Shown here: positions 45,798 to 55,280 of the stretch, piece by piece
How positions within the stretch are numbered: the first letter of the stretch is position 1
Layout: each line of letters opens with the position of its first letter
From: Agapanthus africanus
Lineage: Eukaryota > Streptophyta > Magnoliopsida > Asparagales > Amaryllidaceae
DNA length: 64,000 nt
Direction of reading: 5' to 3'
NCBI GenBank assembly: GCA_030015575.1
Contig: JASDDO010000006.1
Span: 106,756,045 to 106,820,044, forward strand
Notes under the pieces: model-generated
What the model saw: only the letters and a program-made list of their open reading frames with translations
What the model was told of the DNA's origin: nothing
Databases searched by the model: none
Made by a program: the position numbers and the translations under genes

Positions 45798-46656
45798 AGA
45801 TCAAGAAATTTAAATGGAAGGTCATTGAATCTAATAATTGCTAGCAATTTGGTTTGCTCTCAAACGAAGAATGACACCATCTTGCATCATCGCAACCCCA
45901 AAAAAATAAAAAATGAAAGAAAAAGAAGGGAACATAATAAAAATCTTTATTAATCAAAGAGAAGATTATATGAAGTAAAGCAATAAAAACTTCAAGTTGA
46001 AATAAAATCTAATCTAAAATTAAAGATTTAACCTTGCAAGAGAGTTATGGAGCTTGCTTGCAAGGAAGAAAAAGACGAACCCACTCCTAATCCCAAGTTA
46101 ATGATCCCCATTTTCTTCGGAGATCCGCTGCTTATATAGGCTTCAAGAGTCCGTTCCCCAAACGGATTCGGGTTGTGGATCGTAAGACGAACCTATGCGT
46201 GAAACCCGAGACCATTCCGCCAAAGTGGGACCGCTATGTAGCCATAAAATGGCCTATTTTGTCGGCTGCCCGGCCTCCCATGTGTGGCCAAATGTGTCCA
46301 AATTTCAGCACTGATTCTTTTGCTCTAGGTCTTGATTGCCGATTCACTTGAGAATTTTTAGGTATCCGGACATGCGTTTGGATAATCGTCGTTTACGCTC
46401 GGACCAGTACGTTTGCGTTCATTTCCGTCTCTTGTACCCTGAATCTTGGAACCTACGCAAACATAGCAGACATACCTCACATAGCATTTATTGATAGACA
46501 AAAACAGATAGAAAGGGCGGCATAACATACAAATAAACGTGATGAACACTAAGATATGAAAATGATGACCCATTCAAAGAGAAGATAAGAGGGTGAAGAT
46601 GAACATTAAAGAAAAACCACATTTTAATTATTCCGCAAACTTTCAAACTAACATCA

Positions 46657-46877
46657 GTAACGAAATATTCTTTTTTGATACTCCCAAAAGAAATTTTGCG
46701 GAGATATTAGAACAACCTAGACAATTTCGGGGTGAAATAAAGAAATACGAAGTGCTGGGTGAAATATAGAAATAACTGAGTTTTTAGGATTATTTATATA
46801 AAAATCCCTTTATTCTTTTGAGAAATATAAATATGGTCAAAAGTGACCTTAATGGTGATTTTAGTCGATAAATATAT
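46657..46877. other. Unique-looking AT-rich flank between A3 and the hAT element
   Basis: No ORF, repeat or known motif visible. Probably original host DNA. Confidence 0.4.
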
Positions 46878-47477
46878 CCATTTCATAATGTTCTAAGTAT
46901 CGGATATCGGCATCGATATGTATCGTATCGGGCCGATAATTTTCATCTCGGATATCAGTTATCATGATATATCGGAAGATATTTTTTTTAAAAAATATTT
47001 TATATCATAAATGTTATATATGAAAATACGAATAGTCAGCTTTTCAAATGAGTTTTTCCTCAACAACGCAGTCATAGAGCGATCATATGAAATGGTTGGT
47101 TGTAGTTTTGAATCTTATTTATGGAGATTTGATTTAAAAAACAGCCGAATATAGACCCACAAAGAAAAGTCGGTATGGATTCTAGGCTTTTATCTCAGCA
47201 GTTTCAATTTTAACTTATCCTTCACTCACTGCAGGGACGAATCTAGAGATTTTCACTAGCAGAGATACCAAAAAGATCAAGCTTTCGTTAAAAGTTCAAA
47301 TTTTGTGTTTTACAAAAATCCTAAAAAAAAAACCAATATTTTAAATAAATTTAGTTACAATATAAAAAAACTATTTTGAGTATTTTCATTAAAAGAAAAT
47401 GCACAATGATATTCAAACCCTATTAAAAATAATCCAAAAACTAATATTGCTATCTGGAATGTAGGAAGCACGAACAC

Positions 47478-47545
47478 TTCTATTTGCTTGTCGTGTCCGT
47501 GTCCGACGCTCCGACACGTATTGGACACTTGACACTCCCTCGGAC
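47478..47545. repeat. GTGTCC/GGACAC-rich patch
   Basis: Several short units such as GTGTCCGTGTCCG, TTGGACACTTGACAC and CGGACACAC in both orientations. A related GTGTCCGTGC stretch is at about 48755. The origin is unclear. Confidence 0.55.
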
Positions 47546-47822
47546 ACACTTGCAGACAAACTTGGACCGTGTCTGTCTATATTGGACGTGCTTGATACTT
47601 CTAGATACCGTGGAGGGTTGCATCTCTTGCATGACGGATTACTAAAAAAAGTAAATGCGACTTCTAAATAGTGTAGAGGGTTAAATCTCTTTCAAGACGG
47701 GCTATAATTAGAAGAAGTAAATGTCCATATTGATGTTCGGGTATATGAAAGTCGGCTCAAACTAAAAAGGGTTGATATTTTGTTTGTTTACATTCTTAAG
47801 GATTGCATTCTTCTATACTTTA

Positions 47823-47824
<2 letters not shown>

Positions 47825-47862
<38 letters not shown>
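47825..47862. repeat. (TA)n microsatellite
   Basis: An uninterrupted TA run of about 19 units beside the left edge of the first MITE. Confidence 0.95.
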
Positions 47863-47867
<5 letters not shown>

Positions 47868-47883
47868 ATAATGGAGGAAAGAT

Positions 47884-48138
47884 GCCCTAGGAGGATTTTT
47901 TCGTTAGGTAGCGGTAAAAAGTACACCCTCCATTTTATTCGACGATCGGCACCACCCATCATGATCTTCATCATTTAATATGTTGATATACCAAATTTCA
48001 TGTGATTCTAACACTTCTTCACCGTTCATTTGGTGGGTGTAATGATGAAGATCAAGATCGACGATGCTGATCATCGAATAAAATGGTTGAGGGTGTACTT
48101 TTTGCCGCCACCTAACCAAAAAACCCTCTTAAGGCCCC
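47884..48138. mobile_element. Foldback MITE 1
   Basis: Long inverted arms of about 90 nt (47884-47975 and 48041-48138). Both include GGAGG-TTTTTT, GTTAGGT, AAAAAGTACACCCTC and CATTTTATTCGA in order. The centre has a shared CTTCACCGTT box. It is related to MITE 2. The target duplication is not resolved. Confidence 0.75.
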
Positions 48139-48319
48139 TCTCTCTATATATTTGTGCGCTAAAAAATCTTACGGTTTTGGATAAAATTATAGCCTTTGTT
48201 TTATTTTATTATGCGTTTAAAGTTGGATTAATACATATTTCTTCTTCTTATAGTTTACTATATTTTGTTTATTATATATAATTATGTATATTTATAAATA
48301 GAGAAAATGAAATCTTAGA

Positions 48320-48684
48320 TGCCATAGGAGGAAGTTTCCTCCTGTGGCATCGAAAAAAGTTAACACTCTATCAATTTTTTCGATGATCGGCATCTACCAT
48401 CTTTATATTCATCGTGCAAGATGTGGATACACCAAATTTGATGTGAATCCAATATCTTTTCACCGTTAATATAGTGGGTACAAAATTAACAGTTTTCAGA
48501 TAGTATAACATTTTCAGTATTTTTACATCACAAAATCAACGGTGAAAGTGTATTGGATCCACATCAAATTTGGTGTATCCGCATCTTGTATAATGAAGAG
48601 GAAAGTGGTGGATGCCGATTGTCGAAAAAATTGATGGAATGTTAACTTTTTTGACGTCATAGGAGCAAACTTCCTCATGTGGTA
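48320..48684. mobile_element. Foldback MITE 2
   Basis: Inverted arms of about 150 nt (48320-48470 and 48530-48684). Shared blocks are GAGGAAGTTT, AAAAAAGTTAACA, TCAATTTTTTCGA, GATGCCGAT and ACACCAAATTTGATGTG. The outer tip resembles MITE 1 (TGCCATAGGAGG against TGCCCTAGGAGG), so they are one family. No coding capacity. Confidence 0.78.
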
Positions 48685-49190
48685 GTTGAGATTACGTTAT
48701 CTTATAAATATTATAGCTGCATCCCCACGTTTTCCTATTTACAAACTTGTGTTCCGTGTCCGTGCTTCATAGACCGAAATTGAATCCAAGTCTTTTTGTT
48801 AGAAAATAGAACACATTAGCACTTGGACTAAAGTCTCATTGTGTTTTATTTATGTAACAAATATATATAATAGATACCTAAAAATTCCAAAATATCTATA
48901 TAACATATATTAATTTTTATTTTCCGAAATTACAAACGGGGCACGTGCCCCCTTTGGTTTGGTCGGGGCTATTACCAATGTTACCTAAAAACCAATAATC
49001 CAAATAAAATTAGAAAAATTTCCCGGTATTTTGGACAGATATACCAGGTGATATTACGATATATCGAACGATATTTACCCAAAACTACAAAAAGATATAG
49101 ATTCAGCATATCATATCGTTTTACCTTCAAAACTGATATATCGGCCGATATATCAGTTATATCGACGATATTTAGAACACTACCATTTCA

Positions 49191-49570
49191 ACCTTGAATC
49201 TTCTTTAAAACTTAATTTTATCTCTCGTTTCTTTTGATTCTTTTCATCATACACAAAATATGATTGCTTTAAGGTGTGGAAACATTCACACAATACAAAT
49301 CAGGAAAAGAAAATGAGATGAATCAGTTACTAAATTAGCTATTGGCCATAATGGATACACTACTTACCTGACGGTCACTTGATCCCTACAACGGTTTTGG
49401 CTAGATAAATGATGCATGGTATTTTCGTGCAACTAAGGGCAGTTTATGGTATTTTTATGTAATTTATAAAGTTCATGGCATTTATCTGAAATATCATGAA
49501 AGCTCATGGCATTTTAGTGTAATTTACACAAGAAATATATGGTGTTCGGCCACCTAAACTTAACCTTAAT
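49191..49570. other. Flank between hAT and SINE
   Basis: AT-rich with short near-repeats of a CATGGCATTTT-like phrase (49430-49515). No gene, probably host intronic or intergenic DNA. Confidence 0.4.
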
Positions 49571-49737
49571 TTGTCATCGTTAACATGTGGGGCAAAACAT
49601 AGCCCAGCGGTGGGCAATAGAAGTTTGTTGGGGGGGGGGGGGGGCAGGGATCGAACCCGAGATCTCCTATTTAGTGCTTCGTAGAGGGGCACGCGGGGCC
49701 GATGGGCTTCGTTGCGGTAAAAAAATTGTCATCGTTA
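49571..49737 (+). mobile_element. tRNA-derived SINE with target duplications
   Basis: A 143-bp body (49583-49725) lies between 12-bp direct repeats TTGTCATCGTTA (49571-49582 and 49726-49737). An A-box TAGCCCAGCGG at 49600-49610 and a B-box-like GGATCGAACCC at 49648-49658 have tRNA-like spacing. The body ends in a short A run. A tract of 15 G lies between the boxes. It is too diverged outside the boxes to be a functional tRNA gene. Confidence 0.8.
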
Positions 49738-49931
49738 GCTACCCGTGAAACCCTTGTATCAAATAAACAAAGTCAATTATATCATACTGTATGAATCTAT
49801 GTCCATGCCAACCACTTGACCTTGTATTTTCAGGGATGAGGGATGGATAGGGCAGAAGATTTTTCAGAATGTAATTTGCATTTACCTAACAACTTTGTTG
49901 GGGTGATGATTTACATTAATTTGATTTACAG

Positions 49932-50327
49932 GTAGGAGGATGAGGCGCATGGAACTTCAAGCTGGAGGAATGCCTGGACCAGAGGAACCCGAGAAATTCA
50001 GTTTCTGGGTATCGAGATCTCCTCACTTTAATGCTTATTTTCTTGATCTCTAAAATAGTAGAAGAAGAAATTAGTTCTTACTTTGTCCTTTCTATTACAA
50101 ATTTCGGCAGCTTGCAAACCTCTTAAGCTTGAGGCCTACACAAAGATTGGAGCTACTACGGTTAAGAGATACACGAGAGGTACATGGTTTGACTCTAGAA
50201 CCGGCTAGCTCTTTATCAAGAACTTTGTCGAGTTGATTTGATTCAGCTTTTTTACATATTTTTGCAGAGGATAAACCGTTGTCTGAGTTTTCTTGGAGCT
50301 GCAGAACAAGGTTGCAGAATACAATAA
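49932..50327 (+). CDS. Last three exons of a host gene, probable LON-domain protein
   Basis: Three segments join in phase with canonical splice sites: 49932-50008 (acceptor TTACAG, donor GTATCG), 50111-50179 (acceptor GGCAG, donor GTACAT) and 50268-50327 (acceptor TTTGCAG, stop TAA). The protein end reads MELQAGGMPGPEEPEKFSFW, then LANLLSLRPTQRLELLRLRD, then INRCLSFLGAAEQGCRIQ. The PE-PE-FSFWL ... RLELLRLRDTRERI pattern is what I recall from the C-termini of plant LON substrate-binding-domain proteins. That assignment is from memory and not certain. No stop or frameshift breaks it. Earlier exons are not found; upstream DNA has the SINE and hAT. Confidence 0.62.
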
Positions 50328-50619
50328 CTTGTTTTCTTTTCTCTTCTTTCATCTTTTTTAAATATTTTTTTACCCAGTTACTTATTAATGCTCTGTATAC
50401 ATGTAATATATTATTTTCTTCTCTTCCTTCCTGTGGAAGTGGCGGTGGGGGATACATCTTTGTAAAATTATTCAATTTACTATGACACTGTTTTCATTGA
50501 CATGGATGCTGCTTATGTATGTGATCAGAGGAAAAATATCCTATTATTTAATGAAGGCACGTTTACCTTTTATTGTTGTAATCATGGTTATTATTTTTGT
50601 CTTCATATGGGCCTTTGTG
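50328..50619 (+). other. Probable 3' untranslated region of the host gene
   Basis: AT-rich sequence after the stop codon. Possible polyadenylation signals occur but none is decisive. It merges into an LTR without a clear border. Confidence 0.4.
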
Positions 50620-51366
50620 GCTCATGTCCGTCCATGTGAGTCGGTAATCTGGCCGGGCCGGTTACTGGGCTGTCCCTAACCAATCCGGGTTTAGAGTTTT
50701 GTATCACCTTATACAAAAGTCCAGGAGAGGATCATCCGTAACCGATCCAGTTCTAGAGTCGTGTAGCATCTTATACTAGTTTATGAGAGGTCGTATAAGA
50801 TGCTACACGACTCTAGAACTGGATCGGTTAGGGATGATCCTTTCCTGGGCTTTTGTATAAGGTCCAGGAGAGGGCTTATAGCATTTAAGTCTCGGAAGTT
50901 TCTAGTGTGGAGATTTCATGCGAGTCTTCGAGGTTTCTACAAAGCCATGGAGGTTTCTTGAGATACCATGGAGGCTTTTAGGGTTAATCTAGAAAGAGAC
51001 TTTTAGGTTAAGGTAAAGGAGGCTCCAACTTTATAAATAGACATGCATATTTGCTTTTTTGCTATCATTCATAAGATCAATCACAATCACCATAGCTACA
51101 ACATACATAATAGTCATACGGTTCTTTTTTCCGTCTCTTTGTTGATGGTTGGTAGCGAGTTGATTATGGGGAGGTTTCTCGCCATTAAGGTATGGTCACT
51201 CTCTAGCTGTTGTCTGGAGGTATAGAACACAAAGGAAACGTGCTATAAGCGAGGAAACTTAAACAAGCGGTTTGAGGTATATTGATCTATTTAGTATCAT
51301 ATGCTAGTTAATTATGCTTCAGTTATATAGATTAACATGTTTCTTGATTTTGAACTAGAATATTCA
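50620..51366 (+). mobile_element. Copia LTR downstream of the host gene (element I)
   Basis: Ends four bases before TGGTATTAGAGCTGACATGC (51371-51390), a near-perfect iMet primer site. A TATAAATA box is at about 51031. The start is not fixed: TG at about 50626 is my best guess and no duplication was found. A 71-bp inverted repeat lies inside. A short leader (51391-51491) follows and is cut by LTR G. Confidence 0.6.
50706..50863. repeat. Long hairpin: 71-bp inverted repeat, 16-bp loop
   Basis: Arms 50706-50776 and 50793-50863 match at 68 of 71 positions, with loop 50777-50792. An RNA from either strand would fold into a near-perfect stem. Confidence 0.95.
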
Positions 51367-51491
51367 ATATTGGTATTAGAGCTGACATGCTTGCATCTGT
51401 TTTCTTTTAGTTGCTCCGTATTTTAGCAATTCAAAATCGTGTCTTTAATTGATCAAACTTTGATTGATTGTTGTTTTTTTATGATCTTATA

Positions 51492-52283
51492 TGTTATCTA
51501 TTAGGGTTCCTAGCGTCTTAGCCGCCACAACCGTGGCCTATGCGGAATGAAAAACAAAAAATTCCAGAGGTGCTAGAAACTACAAACCCTACAATCGAAT
51601 CTAAACACATGAACAAGAAAACAACAAAGAGATTTTAGCTACGGTGAAAGAGAGTTATACCAAGAGATCGAATCCTTCGATCTTCATCTCCTCTTCCTTA
51701 TCTTCTTGGGGTCTTCTTGATTGAGCTTGACCGTCGGTCTTCCTTCGTCGAAAATGATCCACCTGAGTGATACGGTTCATGGCTCTACCTCTACACAAAC
51801 AATCAAGTAGAGCAACTAAAGATCTTAGATTGTTAGTCTAGAGTGCTTAGAGATGTAGTGTAGTTATAGTATTTTTCTATCTCATTTCCACCCTTGATTC
51901 TCAACTGAGAGGGTAGGGAGGAGGAAGAAGGAGGAGCTCAAGAAGAGAGCTAAGTAAGGAGAGAAGAAAATGGTGAAAAATGAACTAAACCTGTGAAAGA
52001 AAAAACAACCATGGTTTTGTATAAATCAATTTTACAAATAAAATATACCAACCATGCTTGAATAGTTTGCATAAATGAATATACAATTTATTTGTCAATA
52101 TTATTCAAGTATGCTTCTCACCATCCTCACCTTTGCTGGGAACTTAGACACACTAGCAAACTAGTTTTTGAAGACGGCAACATAAATTTCAAAAAATTTC
52201 TAGTTCGCTAAAGTTCCCAAACCAAGAATTGAACTAAAGAGTTAGAACTTGCATACAAAACCTAGTGAGCTAAACTAATCTAC
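51492..52283 (-). mobile_element. LTR fragment G, minus strand, truncated
   Basis: In reverse complement it ends GGAACCCTAATAGATAACA and carries the CTCAGGTGGATC and CCGCATAGGCCACGG blocks also seen at 20168-20868. Its upstream half is missing. Element F begins directly at its truncated side. Confidence 0.55.
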
Positions 52284-52637
52284 TGTTGGATATGTATGCC
52301 CTAGAGGCATTTATTGTATAGAATTCTAAGGATATGTATGTACAAAAACAATCTTTGCTCAATATGATAGCATGCTATCTGGTTAATCTTTATCTTAACA
52401 TGTGATGTGTTTTACCTAGTATTTCATATCTTGTATACATGTTGATAAAACCCTTAGGACTTGGGAAGACCGAAGGACACGGATCAACTCGGTATAACCA
52501 TTCCTAACTCTTTACATTGCTTGCTTGTATAGGGTTTAGGGTAGATCCGGGCATCGGGTCATGGTAGCGCCAGTTTTGAAAATTTTGTTCCGCATTTGGC
52601 CACGTTTTGATGGCCGGGGCGCTGCCGTAACCCAACA
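52284..52637 (+). mobile_element. Element F: LTR with a large internal deletion
   Basis: The start, TGTTGGATATGTATGCCC, and the end, GGCCGGGGCGCTGCC ... CCAACA, match the two ends of the E LTR. The LTR is only 354 bp against about 2.1 kb in E. The deletion follows the AAAACCCTTAGGA block near 52460. Confidence 0.75.
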
Positions 52638-52839
52638 TGGTATCAGAGCCAACCCTTAAACCCTTAGCTAGCTTGTTTAGACGATGTTAAAGTATCGAAA
52701 CCGAAACAACCCCGAAACAGTGCACTGCATATTCCAGGTTCTGTCGATTTTTCTGAGTCTTCAAATTTTTTTTAAGCAATTGCAGAAGGCTATTTATGAG
52801 ACAACTAGAACACCCTACAAAAACAGTACACTGCATATT
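52638..52839 (+). other. Primer site and start of leader of element F
   Basis: TGGTATCAGAGCC (52638-52650) is an intact iMet primer site. About 190 nt of leader follow, similar to the E and C leaders (GTTCTGTCGATTTTT near 52738). Element B interrupts it 202 nt after the primer site. About 146 nt of possible further leader lie at 60029-60174. Confidence 0.7.
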
Positions 52840-54134
52840 CCATAATATTGTATTATTATATTCCCCATTCTTATTCGTTTTATAAATAAACAGGTGCTTT
52901 TGACGCATGTCTGCTACATATTACAGGTTACAGGTTCTTGGACAGAAAACGGTGAAAACGATGAAAAGACGATGCAAAAGTGGACTTTGACCAACAAACA
53001 GAAGACTCTTGATCAAGCCTACATCAAAGATAAAATTCACAAAGTACAAGGCAATGCAAGGTCCAAGATTACAAAGCGAACGGTTAAAATTCCACCGCAA
53101 TTATTCACTGGAGATCTGGAAGAAACATAGAAGCTATTTTAATAATGAACCAAATAATAAGGAAGCCCAAAGACAGAAGAGCCAACAAAGGAAATTTCAA
53201 GGCCCAATACTTTCTTTTAAAGAGACAGAGACATAAAATTTTACCAAAGCTTGGAGTCTACTTTGACGGAGTCTTCCTAAGCATATTTTGGTAAATGTAG
53301 ACGTGCGAATCAATTGTAACCTAGGGTTTCCTATCCTCTATAAATAGGAACTCTAAATCATTATAAAGGCTATGCCTCCCTATGCCTCCTTTTATTAATA
53401 AAATTCAGAATTCTTTTTGGAGAGCATCAATTTAGGAGTAAAGTTTTCAATTCTTGCCCTAGGTAATTTCTATTCTTGCCCTAGTTAAATTTAATTGCTT
53501 GCCCTAGTTAGATAGTTTGATATTTTATTCTCCACCTTAGATAAATGTTCTTCAATTCCCTAATGAGCGAGTAGTCTCCTCGCTTGTTAGGGTTAGATTT
53601 GGTGAAGGTTTGAGAGATGAAGATCTCTCACCCCTTTCTTGCCCATCATATATAATTAATAGGACTCTGCATACATGCACATACCGCTCCCTACGGCACC
53701 CTATCCCTCGAGGTAGCGGTGATACCGTAGTATAAAGGCCCAGTTGTGATTGTTTTCCATGGAGGTTAGGGTAATGATTGATAAAGGAAGGACAAGAACC
53801 TAGAGGAAGAAACATCTTTCCAATTGGTTCTAATCCCCTTTATTAATAATTACAATAACTCCTAATAGATCTTAATATGGGTATAGAAAGCGGTGAGATT
53901 TATTGACTTTCCAAACTTAACCTAGACCTAACCCTAGCAAGATTTAGATCTAGATTAATTTAGTTTTTAGATTTAATTGATCCATTCACACTGTTCGGAA
54001 TTAACTCGTAAGAGCGACTAGGAAATTCACAACATCCCTGTGGACCGACCCGTACTCACCGGCTAGCTACCAAGCGACGCCGTTATTGATTGCGGTTACT
54101 AAATATTTTTGATCGATAAAATCTCTCTCAATCA
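52840..54134 (+). repeat. Element B 5' LTR, lacking the first 8 nt
   Basis: Colinear with 58709-60028 from CCATAATATTG on, but the TGTTCACA tip seen in the right LTR is missing. Ends CTCTCTCAATCA. Confidence 0.9.
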
Positions 54135-54136
54135 AA

Positions 54137-54154
54137 TGGCGCCGTTGCCGGGGA
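54137..54154 (+). other. Primer-binding site, tRNA-Asp (element B)
   Basis: TGGCGCCGTTGCCGGGGA, two bases after the LTR, is a perfect complement of the tRNA-Asp 3' end. Confidence 0.92.
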
Positions 54155-55280
54155 TGGCGTGTTATTTTCTTTTTGCAATTTCGGGTTAATATTAAATTAA
54201 AAAAACCATAAAAACTGAAAAATCACAAAAAATATAAAAATTTATCATTTTGTTATTTTGTGAAGGGTATCGTTGTTTGAATTTTGCAGGATCTACAATC
54301 AAGTTCGGATCTGGAAATCTCCAGAGATCAAAACAACAAATATCAAATCCGAACAAACAGAGGAATATCACAACAGGCAATAGAAGAAATTTGGAGGACT
54401 GAGTCAACAAGAAGAACCGCGGCGATCTGGTGACGTGTAAAAAAATAAAAAATCTGCCGCGGAATCGCGGCAATAGCGCCTTCTGACCGCGGAACCGCGG
54501 CGGCCTAGTGCCAAAAAAAAAAAACTGTAAGTTTTCTCTCTCCTCCTCTGTAAATCTTGATATCTCCTCTGAAAAATCTCCTGCAGGATTCTTTGCGCTT
54601 TAAAAATCTTCCCCTTCTCAATAACAAATCTTGTGCAGGATTCTTTGCGCCGCGCATAAAATAAAAAGATTTGATTGCAAGTGATTTACTGTTTTGCATA
54701 TCTTTAATCGGACTTTAAGGGGCTTTTGATCAATTCAGATTGGGTGGGGATTTCATCACCCTTCCCAGGACCCCAGAAATCACATAAAGCATTTGTATTG
54801 ACCAATCTTTAATTAAAAAATACTAGACTCAGCCCTAAGGACTTCGAGCTCAATAGGACAGAGGACTAGTTATGGGCATCGGCCGTTAATCCTAACCTGA
54901 CTTTGCGGTGTCTAGGCAAGTGTGTCTAAGGCAAGTGGTTACTTAATTAGGACCGCTACTTGTAGCGGGGAGCCTCCCACTCACCTAGCACTTACCTGGC
55001 CGCAATTGGCGGTGAAGAGGCGGTTTGAGGTCCTATTTCTAGCCCTTTGGAACAGTTAGGAGCTGTCTAGCTGACCTAGGTGACCCTAGATCTAGGCCTG
55101 ATTGTGAATTTTTGGTTGATCGAAAGTGTGTCTTAGCCCTTTATCAAAATTTTTTTTTGCAAACAGTTCCAAATAAAAAAAAAAGGGGAAAAAGGAAAAT
55201 TTTTTTTAACAAAACTTGCAAAGTTTGCCGCTAAGAAATCCTTGCACCACCTACCTTCTTTCTCTTCTCTTTCTTCTATC
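54155..55280 (+). other. Element B untranslated leader
   Basis: Noncoding 1.1 kb. The part at 54760-55130 matches leader tracts in A1, A2 and A3, such as the AGGCAAGTGTGTCTAAGGCAAGT-like and CTGGCC ... GGTAAGTG phrases in reverse complement. It contains the palindrome pair at 54457-54500. Confidence 0.75.
54457..54500. repeat. Palindrome pair in the element B leader
   Basis: CCGCGGAATCGCGG (54457-54470) and CCGCGGAACCGCGG (54487-54500), 16 nt apart, 320 nt after the start of the primer site. The spacer resembles that of element C (AGCG followed by TTCTG). Confidence 0.93.

Larger units (their letters stand above)
42710..46656 (-). mobile_element. A3 5' LTR (Athila-like), interrupted by a solo LTR
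   Basis: Plus-strand ends TGTTTGAAAATTT and AACATCA. Without the 2.23-kb solo LTR it is about 1.72 kb, similar to the A1 and A2 LTRs. A TATA-like box (minus-strand TATATAAGCAGC) lies near 46132. A degenerate palindrome pair (46231-46243 and 46263-46275) has a spacer resembling that in the A3 leader. The element's coding part is not in the window. Confidence 0.7.
46886..49182. mobile_element. Non-autonomous hAT element, 2.3 kb
   Basis: Terminal inverted repeats TAATGTTCTAAGTATCG (46886-46902) and, in reverse complement at 49166-49182, TAGTGTTCTAAATATCG: two mismatches in 17. Both begin YARNG, as hAT termini do. Perfect 8-bp duplications CCATTTCA lie at 46878-46885 and 49183-49190. Subterminal DNA at both ends is packed with GATATATCG-like motifs, the kind of repeats bound by hAT transposases. 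No transposase ORF is present. The interior has two foldback MITEs, a (TA)n tract and a GTGTCC-rich patch. Confidence 0.85.

Noticed and set aside
49583-49725. tRNA gene
   Set aside because: Only the internal promoter boxes fit. The rest cannot fold as a cloverleaf, a 15-G tract splits it, and flanking target duplications plus an A tail point to a SINE.
49834-49870. Possible extra exon upstream of the LON-like exons
   Set aside because: It has AG and GT borders and an open frame, but joining it to 49932 breaks the phase of the downstream exons.
55242-55280. Longer start for the element B ORF
   Set aside because: The upstream extension would start at TTG. The ATG at 55281 has a good context and is the first in frame.
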